DNA of 5,362 nt from Opitutaceae bacterium (GTDB taxonomy: Bacteria; Verrucomicrobiota; Verrucomicrobiia; Opitutales; Opitutaceae): assembly GCA_031254955.1 (NCBI GenBank), contig JAIRTK010000118.1, positions 1 through 5,362 on the forward strand, given 5' to 3'. The stretch's first letter is position 1. Every line of letters starts with the position of its first letter. This document shows, one piece after another, positions 1 to 5,362 of this stretch. A program made the translations under genes and the position numbers. The notes below the pieces were generated by a model that saw nothing but the letters and a program-made list of their open reading frames with translations, was not told the DNA's origin and made no database searches.

Positions 1-80
1 GTCTTCGCAAAAACAGGGTTGGCGAATATGGCTAATAAAGAGGCATCAGTTATATCTATGCTGAACCCTTTTCATATTGA
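1..80. other. AT-richer flank with no supported gene
   Basis: This stretch lies beyond the stop codon of the minus-strand EF-hand protein and is clearly less GC-rich than the coding sequence next to it. Plus-strand frames 1 and 2 are open across most of it, but the window edge cuts them and neither gives a recognisable peptide. Frame 3 ends at a TAA at 33-35 and could be the last ten codons of an incoming gene. A 6-bp inverted pair (AGGGTT near 15-20 and AACCCT near 64-69) is too short and too far apart to be called a terminator. I see nothing else here. Confidence 0.4.
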
Positions 81-2387
81 TCAAGGGCCGGAGGGCGGTG
101 AGGGCGCGACGGCTTCGGCGGGGGCGGTGGGGGCGGGGGCGGCGGCCTCGGCGGGGGCGGGGGCGGCGGTTTTGGCGGGGGGTTGCCAGAAGTAGTGGCC
201 GCGGCGGGTGTGATCCCAGCGGATGGCGAGCGCGGCGAGGAGGAGCAGGAGGACGAGGAGGAGCCAGCGGCGGCGGCGCGCCGGCGCCTTGTCCGCGAAG
301 GGATCGTCGAGGCTGCGTTTCGCACCGGATGGAAGCCGGGCGCGGTCGGTGAGCGCGGTGCCGAGCGGGAAGTTGATCTTCACGCGGCCGTTGATGGCCC
401 AGCCGGTCGCGTCGAGGATCGGCCCGAGCGTGCGTTGGTGGAGTTTCAGCCATGCGATGAGCATCGAGGGCAGGGAAATGACGAGGATGACTCCGAGCAG
501 CACGAGCGGAATCTGCCAGAACGAGAGGCGCGCGAGGCCGGTGGCGATGGCGCCGAGCGCGCCGCCGATGGCGCCGACGGCCACGCCGAGCGCGGCGACG
601 GTGCCGATGTCGATTTTCTTCGGGGTCGGGGTCGGCGCGGCGGGGGCGGCTTGGCCGGCGGCGGGGGCGGGTTGGCCGGCGGCGGGGGTGGCGGGGGCGG
701 GTTGGTCGGCGTGGGCCACGGCGGCGGCGGCGGTGTTGAGTTTTCCGGTCGAGGCGGTTTCGGCGGTGGCGGCGCGTTTCGCGACTTGTTCTTCGATGAA
801 GCGGACGAGTTTTTTGTAGGGCGACCAGAAGGCTTGCCGGATGCTGATCGGGGTTTCCACGATCCGGGTGATGGTGGCGTCCCAGTCGCGGCCTTGCGTG
901 TCGTAGAAGAGGCCGTTGCGGCCGACGATGAGATAATCGGAGTCGCCTTGGGTGAAGCAGGCGGCGATTTTCATGGTCGCGCCGTCGGCGCGCGTGAGGT
1001 CGCAGTAGGCGATGTAGACGCGGCTGAGCGCGGCGAGCACGGAGTGGGCCGCGGGGTCGTCCACGCGCACGCACAGCGCGCAGCCGCGGGCGTCGAGGTA
1101 GAGCGTGCCGGCTTGGAAAATGCCGTGCGTGGAGGGGCCGTAGAAGTCGTGGAAGTTGACAAAGTTCCGGAGCAGCGTGCCGAGGTCGCGATAGTAGCGG
1201 GCGAGGCGGGCGACGCTGGCGACGGCGCGCGCCTGGGGTTCTAGCTCGCGGTCACGGGCGATGAGGGCGGCGAGTTCGTCGCGGCGGTTGTCGGTATTTA
1301 TTTTTCGGATACGGTCGGGGGCGAGGTGGGCGACGGACTCGCCGGCGCGGGCGGCGAGCCAGTTTTCGTAGGCGGAGAATCTGGCGGCGAGCGCGGTCCA
1401 TTCGTCGGCGGTGAGCGCGGTTTGGTGCGCGCCGAGGAGTGGCGTGACGACGCGGGCGCGGAGTTCGCGGATGGCGGCGGTCCAGGCGGGGTTCAGGTTT
1501 TCGGCGAGCGGGAGCGGGCGGCCCGGTTCGACGCGGGCGAGGGGGAAGGCGTCGAGGAGGCCGGCGGCGGCGGCGTGCAGGTCCCGCGCGGCGATGGCGG
1601 CGTAGTCGGCTTCGGCGCGGTTGAGCGGGGCGGTGGCGCGGGAGTCGAAGGCGGCGAGGCGGCAGCGCGTGAAGTAGTCGTCGATTTTGGCGCGGGCGGT
1701 TTGGAGCGCGGCGTGCGCGGCGGCGGTGTCGGCGCCGAGGATGTGGATGGCGGGATCGGTGTTGCCGGCCCAGGCGGCGTGCGCGGCGATGTCGGCGTAG
1801 AAGTGGTCGAGTTTGGGGAGGTTGATGCCGGGCTGGCCGCTGAGGTCGGTCTCGGCGCCTTGCGTGGCGGTGATGTCGGCGATGAGTTGTTTGAGTTCGT
1901 CGGTGCCGGCGGCGGCGGCGGGGATGATGCCGTCGCCGTTGAAGAGGGTTCCGGCGAAGATTTTTTCCGGGTCGGAGGTGTCTTCGACGGAGATGGTGTC
2001 CGCGCCGGGTTTGCCGAGATGGGCGAGGATGTGTTTCGCGGAGGCGAGCAGGGCGGCGCCTTCGGGTGTCTCGGTGTTGATGGCGGAGAGGGGCAGGGCG
2101 GGGGCGGGTTGGAGGATGGAGGCGAGGTCGGCGAGGCGCGGGCGGAGCCAGTCGATCGCGGCGAGCAGTTCGGGCGCGCGGATGCGGCCGTCGTCGTCGG
2201 TGTCGATGAGGGCGAGGGTTTTTTCGTCAAGCTCAAGGCCGCGCACCGGGCAACTGAGCGCGACCCAGAGTTTCTGGTCGAGGTGCTTGAGGTTGAGGAG
2301 GTCGTCCGTGGTGGCGAGGGAGACTTGGTCGAGGCCGCCGATGCGGGCGAATGTCCAGCGGTGCGTGGTTGGGGGGATGTTTGGCAC
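81..2387 (-). CDS. Conserved-type hypothetical protein: EF-hand N-terminus, C-terminal membrane segments
   Basis: This gene encodes 768 residues of unknown function. The start is GTG (complement of 2385-2387). No in-frame ATG lies close upstream, and the N-terminus reads as a structured domain from about residue 10. Residues 62-73 form a textbook EF-hand loop (Asp62, Asp64, Asp66, Gly67, Ile69, Glu73) between two predicted helices, so Ca2+ binding is likely. Two degenerate EF-like loops follow at about 148-159 and 181-192. Residues 200-545 are a helical, apparently soluble region ending in a dense segment with an aromatic/basic motif (FWSPYKK, 520-526). A Pro/Ala repeat linker (about 555-590) precedes hydrophobic segments at about 596-618, 622-647 and 708-722, the last after four arginines (704-707). 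A Pro/Ala-rich tail ends the protein. There is no signal peptide, so the N-terminal bulk is probably cytoplasmic and anchored by its C-terminus. I recall similar proteins in Verrucomicrobia-like genomes but know no function for them. The gene is divergent from plsY and appears monocistronic here. Confidence 0.85.
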   Translation of the reverse strand: MPNIPPTTHRWTFARIGGLDQVSLATTDDLLNLKHLDQKLWVALSCPVRGLELDEKTLALIDTDDDGRIRAPELLAAIDWLRPRLADLASILQPAPALPLSAINTETPEGAALLASAKHILAHLGKPGADTISVEDTSDPEKIFAGTLFNGDGIIPAAAAGTDELKQLIADITATQGAETDLSGQPGINLPKLDHFYADIAAHAAWAGNTDPAIHILGADTAAAHAALQTARAKIDDYFTRCRLAAFDSRATAPLNRAEADYAAIAARDLHAAAAGLLDAFPLARVEPGRPLPLAENLNPAWTAAIRELRARVVTPLLGAHQTALTADEWTALAARFSAYENWLAARAGESVAHLAPDRIRKINTDNRRDELAALIARDRELEPQARAVASVARLARYYRDLGTLLRNFVNFHDFYGPSTHGIFQAGTLYLDARGCALCVRVDDPAAHSVLAALSRVYIAYCDLTRADGATMKIAACFTQGDSDYLIVGRNGLFYDTQGRDWDATITRIVETPISIRQAFWSPYKKLVRFIEEQVAKRAATAETASTGKLNTAAAAVAHADQPAPATPAAGQPAPAAGQAAPAAPTPTPKKIDIGTVAALGVAVGAIGGALGAIATGLARLSFWQIPLVLLGVILVISLPSMLIAWLKLHQRTLGPILDATGWAINGRVKINFPLGTALTDRARLPSGAKRSLDDPFADKAPARRRRWLLLVLLLLLAALAIRWDHTRRGHYFWQPPAKTAAPAPAEAAAPAPTAPAEAVAPSPPSGP
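111..181. repeat. G-rich low-complexity tract encoding the Pro/Ala tail
   Basis: The plus strand carries many runs of five G separated by single C residues. Read on the minus strand, it encodes the Pro/Ala/Glu-rich tail (about residues 736-760) of the EF-hand protein, with two related blocks of the form PAEA-x-AP. The G runs are dense enough to form a G-quadruplex on the plus strand, which is the template strand of this gene, so the mRNA itself is C-rich. Slippage in such a tract would change the tail length, or the frame if not in multiples of three. The repeat is seen directly; any structural role is inference. Confidence 0.55.
639..710. repeat. Tandem 21-bp coding minisatellite (three units, third one expanded)
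   Basis: Units at 639-659 and 660-680 are 21 bp each and differ at one base. The third, 681-710, is the same unit with an extra 9-bp GGCGGGGGT-type block and one further change. Because 21 is a multiple of three, each unit encodes seven residues of the GQPAPAA type, making residues about 560-583 of the EF-hand protein. This is the flexible linker between the soluble part and the first membrane segment. Copy number changes here would lengthen or shorten the linker without breaking the frame. Confidence 0.8.
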
Positions 2388-2740
2388 GGTTTTCAGATGA
2401 TGAGGTTGGGCTGGTTTTCGATGTTTGCCGAAAAATGGGAAAGGGCAAGCCGCGCGGTAGGGGTGGCGTGAAAGGGGCGGAGAGAGGGAGGCGGCGCGCA
2501 GGGGCGGAGCGGATGGATGCGCAAGAGGGCCGCGAGAGAGAGGCGGCGCGCGGGGGCTGGAGCGGCTGCAATTTTATTCAGTGAACTTAGATTTGCGCCC
2601 GCGGGGAAATCCATTGAACTGGGCGGCATGCTTTCGCGCCGATTGCTCTGGTTGTCCGCGTCGTCCCATGCCTTGTGTCCCGCCGCCGCAGGCCGTGCCG
2701 GTGCGCGTTGACGCCTTTTCCCTCCGTTTTTTCGCATTTC
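2388..2740. other. Divergent intergenic region between the EF-hand gene and plsY
   Basis: These 353 bases separate two genes that point away from each other, so promoters for both should lie here. The left two thirds are purine-rich on the plus strand and hold a two-copy imperfect direct repeat. An AT-rich island at about 2570-2595 interrupts the GC-rich sequence and is the best place for promoter elements, for example TAAAAT read on the minus strand. I found no -35/-10 pair with convincing spacing in either direction. There is no Shine-Dalgarno-like sequence before either start codon. The open frames that cross this region have compositions typical of GC-rich chance ORFs. Confidence 0.6.
2480..2565. 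repeat. Imperfect direct repeat, two copies in the divergent promoter region
   Basis: Copy A (2480-2512, 33 bp) and copy B (2534-2565, 32 bp) share a GAGAGAG start, a central AGGCGGCGCGC and a GGAGCGG end. They differ by a 2-base gap, one substitution and a 1-base insertion. The copies are in the same orientation with a 54-bp start-to-start distance, roughly five helical turns. Spacing and position between divergent genes would suit paired regulator binding, but a simple local duplication of purine-rich sequence explains it equally well. Confidence 0.6.
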
Positions 2741-3352
2741 ATGGAACATATCCCTTGGTTGACCGTTTTGTTCGCCTACCTGCTCGGCAGCATTTCGCCG
2801 GGCTGGTTTCTGGTCCGGCTGAGGACCGGCGGCGACGTGCGCGGCCAAGGGAGCGGCGCGACCGGCGCGACCAATGTCGGCCGTATGCTGGGCGGCAAAG
2901 GCTTCGCGGCCGTGCTCGCGCTCGACATGGCCAAGGGCGCGCTCGCCGCCGCGCTGCCGTGGCTGCTGGGCCAGGGCGGCGTCATCTCGGGCAACCTCGC
3001 GCCGGGGGCGGCCTGCGTGCTTGCCGTCGTCGCGGGGCATGTGTGGCCGGTTTTCCTGAAATTCCACGGCGGCAAAGGCGTCGGATGCTTTCTCGGCGCA
3101 TGGCTCGCGCTCGCGCCGCTGTCGCTGGCGGCGCCGTTCGCCGCCGGACTTATCCTTTGGAAACTGTTGCACAGAGGCCCCATGATGGGCGCGCTATGCG
3201 CGATGGTCACGCAACTGCCGTTGCTTTGGCTGCTCACCCGCGATGCCGGCGTGTTATTATTTGCCTCGCTTACCGTCGCGCTGGTGCTTTTTGCTCACCG
3301 TGCCAACTTCCAAAAAACGTTTGGCCAGCCAGTCGTTCCAAAAAACCCATAA
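2741..3352 (+). CDS. plsY: Acyl-phosphate:glycerol-3-phosphate acyltransferase PlsY
   Basis: This gene encodes 203 residues, the usual PlsY length (about 200). PlsY is a multi-pass inner-membrane enzyme that moves the acyl chain from acyl-phosphate (made by PlsX) to glycerol-3-phosphate, giving lysophosphatidic acid, the first step of phospholipid synthesis. All three family motifs are visible: GSGATGATNVGR (37-48) after a first hydrophobic segment, GH-x-WPVFLKF-x-GGKGVG (99-115), and a C-terminal H186-R187-x-N189 corresponding to the usual HR-x-N motif. Hydrophobic stretches fill the rest. The ATG at 2741 is chosen because translation then opens directly on the first membrane segment. A longer in-frame start at 2675 would add an arginine-rich 22-residue leader that is not PlsY-like. 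No Shine-Dalgarno is visible before it. It is the first gene of a two-gene unit, ending one base before the GTG of the GNAT-aminotransferase fusion. The enzyme assignment is firm by motif; plsX is not in the window. Confidence 0.93.
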   Translation: MEHIPWLTVLFAYLLGSISPGWFLVRLRTGGDVRGQGSGATGATNVGRMLGGKGFAAVLALDMAKGALAAALPWLLGQGGVISGNLAPGAACVLAVVAGHVWPVFLKFHGGKGVGCFLGAWLALAPLSLAAPFAAGLILWKLLHRGPMMGALCAMVTQLPLLWLLTRDAGVLLFASLTVALVLFAHRANFQKTFGQPVVPKNP

Positions 3353-3353
3353 C

Positions 3354-5027
3354 GTGAACACCACCGACGAGTTAATCGCCACCAAAGAGCACGCGCCCGC
3401 CACCCCGCCGACGGACACGCGCCCCGGCGCGGACGCGGACGGCTCCGCCGGGCTTATTTGCAAAATCGCCGACACCCCCGACGAAATCGAACAGGTGCAC
3501 CGCCTGAACTACCGCACCTTCGTCGAAGAAATCCCGCAACATCCGCCCAACCCGGAACGCCGGCTCGTGGACAAATTTCACCACGAAAACCTCTACCTCA
3601 TCGTCAAACAACGCGAACGCGTGGTCGGCATGATGGCGCTGCGCGACAAGCGCCCCTTCTCGATGGACGCGAAAATCCCCGACCTCGACCGCCACATGCC
3701 ACCGCACCAAGGCGTGCTCGAAATCCGCCTGCTCGCGGTCGAACGCGATTTTCGCGGACGCGCCACCTTCCGCATGATGATGGAACACGTCTTCGTGCTG
3801 GCCAAACCACGCGGCTGGGACCTCGCCATCATCTCGGCAACCGTGCGCCAGCTCAAACTCTACAAACACCTCGGCTTCGAACCCTTCGGCCCCCTCGTCG
3901 GCACGGGCGACGCGCAATTCCAGCCGATGTTCCTGCGCGGCTCCAAAGCCGAAACCGTGCGCTTCAACCTCGCGAAACTCCCGAGCGCCGCCCCCGACCT
4001 CGTGCCGCTCATCCCCGGCCCCGTGCCCGTGTCGCCACGCGTGCGCGCCGCGATGGGCAATTTCCCCCTCTGGCACCGCTCGGAAGAGTTTTACAAACTG
4101 CTCTTCAGCGTGCGCGCCGAACTCTGCCGCATCGCCGGCGCCCGCCACTGCCAAGTCGTCCCCGGCTCCGGCACGCTCGTCAACGACATGGTCGCATGGC
4201 AACTCCGCCAACTCCGCCGCCCCGGCGTGGTATTCGTCAACGGCGAATTCGGCACCCGCATCGCCGGACAGGCCCGCCGCGCCGAACTTGACCACCAAGT
4301 CATTTCCACCGGATGGGGCCGCCCCTTCGAGCGCGACGGGATGCACCGCGCCTTCGACTCGCTGCCCCCGGGCGGCTGGGTGTGGGGCGTGCACCATGAA
4401 ACCTCGACCAGCATACTCAACCCGCTCGACGAATGGAAAGAACTCGCGCGCGACCGCGGCCTGCGACTCTGCGTGGACACGATCAGCTCGATGGGCAACG
4501 TGCCGCTCTCGCTCGACGGCGTGCACCTCGCCACGGCGGTAAGCAGCAAAGGCCTGTGCAGCTACCCAGGACTTGGCGTGGTGTTTCACCACGAACCCAT
4601 CGCCCCCACGCCCCAAGGAATGCCCTCGTATCTGGATGTCGGCTACTGGCAGGCAAGCGAAGGCGTGGCCTTCACGCACTCCTCGAACCTCGTGGCCGCG
4701 CTGGCCGCCTCGCTCGGCGAGCAAGACTTTGCCGAACGCCACGCCCGGATCGCCGCGCTTTCCGCATGGCTTTGCGACGAACTGAAAAGCACGCCCTACG
4801 ACCTGCTCGCGCCGAAAGCGCACGCCTGCCCGGCGGTCATCACGCTCGTCCCGCACGCGGGCGGCAACGCTTGGGCGACCGGCGAGGCGCTGGAAAAAGC
4901 GGGCTTTTTGCTCAGCTACCGCAGCGCCTACCTGCGCGACCGCAACTGGATCCAGATCAGCCTCATGGGCCTGCCGGACAAAGAAACCCTCGCCAAGCTC
5001 ATCGCCCTCCTGCGCGAAGGAGTGTGA
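3354..5027 (+). CDS. Fusion of GNAT-type acyltransferase and PLP-dependent class V aminotransferase
   Basis: This gene encodes 557 residues from a GTG one base after the plsY stop, which suggests translational coupling. The alternative ATG at 3243 lies inside plsY, and its extra 37 residues are a shadow of plsY. Residues about 35-195 are a GNAT-type domain: the acyl-CoA/ACP pyrophosphate loop is at R131-x-x-RGRA (131-137) and the typical LYKHLGF is at 169-175. Its layout (YRTFVEEI near 53-60, then VVGMMALR, then LEIRLLAVERDFRG) also recalls LuxI-like and FeeM-like N-acyl synthases. Residues about 216-557 are a fold-type I, class V aminotransferase near alanine-glyoxylate and 2-aminoethylphosphonate transaminases: GSGT (271-274) for PLP phosphate, HHETSTSILNP (347-357), D375 in CVDTISSMG for the pyridine nitrogen, and PLP lysine K399 in SSKGL. 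The usual RIG-x-x-G arginine that holds the substrate carboxylate appears as Q534. The protein is cytoplasmic, with no signal peptide. The domains are certain; substrates and products are unknown. Confidence 0.9.
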   Translation: MNTTDELIATKEHAPATPPTDTRPGADADGSAGLICKIADTPDEIEQVHRLNYRTFVEEIPQHPPNPERRLVDKFHHENLYLIVKQRERVVGMMALRDKRPFSMDAKIPDLDRHMPPHQGVLEIRLLAVERDFRGRATFRMMMEHVFVLAKPRGWDLAIISATVRQLKLYKHLGFEPFGPLVGTGDAQFQPMFLRGSKAETVRFNLAKLPSAAPDLVPLIPGPVPVSPRVRAAMGNFPLWHRSEEFYKLLFSVRAELCRIAGARHCQVVPGSGTLVNDMVAWQLRQLRRPGVVFVNGEFGTRIAGQARRAELDHQVISTGWGRPFERDGMHRAFDSLPPGGWVWGVHHETSTSILNPLDEWKELARDRGLRLCVDTISSMGNVPLSLDGVHLATAVSSKGLCSYPGLGVVFHHEPIAPTPQGMPSYLDVGYWQASEGVAFTHSSNLVAALAASLGEQDFAERHARIAALSAWLCDELKSTPYDLLAPKAHACPAVITLVPHAGGNAWATGEALEKAGFLLSYRSAYLRDRNWIQISLMGLPDKETLAKLIALLREGV

Positions 5028-5036
5028 GCCTGCGCC

Positions 5037-5197
5037 CCCCTTTTCCCCCCTCGTTCCTCGTTCTCGTTCTTCGTTCTCTTTATCTTTATCTTTATCTTTT
5101 CTCCTCAGCGGCACCACCCGGAAGAAAAAGAAAAAAGATAAAGATAAAGAAGAAAAATAAAGATAAAGAGAATGAAGAACGATAAAGAGGAAAAAGG
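5037..5197. repeat. Long imperfect inverted repeat, pyrimidine arm then purine arm (possible terminator or dispersed element)
   Basis: The first arm (to about 5104) is almost all pyrimidine, and the second (about 5119-5196) almost all purine. The best-matched core pairs 5065-5090 with 5156-5181 at 24 of 26 positions, one mismatch being a possible G-U pair. Inside the arms, CTTTAT occurs three times in tandem (5078-5095), and ATAAAG occurs at 5138-5149, 5157-5168 and 5182-5187, so several pairing registers are possible. TCGTTC occurs four times at 5051-5076. The apical loop (about 5105-5118) is GC-rich. It lies just after the fusion gene, so transcription would produce a very long hairpin that could end or protect the mRNA. 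The lack of a U-tract on the plus strand argues against a standard intrinsic terminator. Confidence 0.75.
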
Positions 5198-5291
5198 ATG
5201 AGCGACGCTCCGCTTTGAGTTGCAACTATTTTAAAGAGAAAGACGAAAAACACATTGATAAGGCAAAAATTCTCACTTGTTTTCTTCCTCC
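5198..5291 (+). promoter_or_regulatory. AT-rich upstream region of the partial gene at 5292
   Basis: Composition drops sharply from GC-rich coding sequence to AT-rich here, with TATTTTAAA at about 5227-5235 and TTGATA at 5255-5260. This is what a promoter region for the gene beginning at 5292 would look like. No -35/-10 pair with 16-18 bp spacing is convincing, so no specific promoter is named. The sequence just before the ATG is pyrimidine-rich, not a Shine-Dalgarno. Confidence 0.35.
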
Positions 5292-5362
5292 ATGACAACC
5301 ACACGCATCAAGGCTTCCTCTATTGAACCATCCATTTTTAACCCGTCCCTCACGAGCGGTTC
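5292..5362 (+). CDS. Partial CDS, unknown product, cut by the window end
   Basis: An ATG at 5292-5294 opens a frame that stays open for 23 codons to the edge of the window. It begins MTTTRIKASSIEP and is rich in Ser/Thr. It follows an AT-rich stretch that looks like a promoter region, and composition becomes more GC-rich after the ATG. Too little is visible to assign a family, and a chance open frame of this length is quite possible. The Ser/Thr-rich beginning is not a signal peptide. Confidence 0.4.
   Translation, partial: MTTTRIKASSIEPSIFNPSLTSG

Noticed and set aside
14..70. Possible terminator for the EF-hand gene from AGGGTT/AACCCT followed by a T run on the minus strand
   Set aside because: The stem is only 6 bp with a loop of more than 40 bases.
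183..1244. Long plus-strand open frame opposite the EF-hand gene
   Set aside because: It is glycine/arginine/glutamate-heavy, as expected when GC-rich coding sequence is read on the opposite strand. The minus-strand protein has a real EF-hand, membrane segments and normal composition.
1326..2471. Second long plus-strand open frame over the EF-hand gene
   Set aside because: Extreme Gly/Glu/Val/Ala content with no domain; an antisense shadow of the minus-strand gene.
2628..2711. 27-codon plus-strand ORF (begins MLSRRLLWLSAS) just before plsY, possible leader peptide
   Set aside because: It looks faintly like a signal-peptide start, but there is no ribosome binding site, no attenuator hairpin follows it, and such ORFs are common by chance in GC-rich DNA.
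5037..5197. CRISPR array or tandem-repeat locus
   Set aside because: The repeated units are 6-bp simple sequence within an inverted repeat; there are no regular spacers and no cas genes.
5200..5210. Short palindrome GAGCGACGCTC
   Set aside because: Only a four-base stem with a three-base loop; expected by chance.
3372..5225. 617-residue minus-strand open frame opposite the fusion gene
   Set aside because: The plus strand shows intact GNAT and aminotransferase motifs. The minus-strand product is His/Glu/Ala-rich without motifs and starts in simple-sequence DNA.

Overview
This is a GC-rich bacterial window holding three complete protein genes and the probable start of a fourth. Very G/C-biased codon usage, GTG starts, the absence of Shine-Dalgarno-like purine runs before any start, and the general character of the proteins fit a Verrucomicrobiota member, perhaps Opitutaceae. 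That assignment is inference from memory of the group; there is no rRNA or marker gene here to settle it.

Layout. Positions 1-80 are an AT-richer flank with no supported gene. Positions 81-2387 (minus strand) encode a 768-residue protein of unknown function. It has a canonical EF-hand calcium-binding loop near the N-terminus, two degenerate EF-hand-like loops, a large soluble middle, a Pro/Ala repeat linker, three hydrophobic segments and a Pro/Ala-rich tail. A 353-base divergent intergenic region (2388-2740) contains an imperfect 32-33 bp direct repeat. On the plus strand, 2741-3352 encodes PlsY, the acyl-phosphate:glycerol-3-phosphate acyltransferase. One base after its stop codon comes a GTG start for a 557-residue fusion (3354-5027) of a GNAT-type acyltransferase domain and a PLP-dependent class V aminotransferase. 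Downstream, 5037-5197 is a striking pyrimidine/purine long inverted repeat built from short TTTATC/GATAAA-type units. After an AT-rich stretch, an ATG at 5292 opens a reading frame that runs off the window end.

How the genes may work together. PlsY and the fusion protein are almost certainly co-transcribed and probably translationally coupled. PlsY makes lysophosphatidic acid from acyl-phosphate, the first step of phospholipid synthesis. The fusion joins a PLP enzyme acting on an amino or keto compound with an acyltransferase-type domain whose layout recalls acyl-homoserine-lactone synthases and FeeM-like N-acyl-amino-acid synthases. An acylated amino compound, either lipid or signal, is therefore a reasonable but unproven idea, and it is the most interesting lead in the window. 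The EF-hand membrane protein is transcribed divergently and need not be linked.
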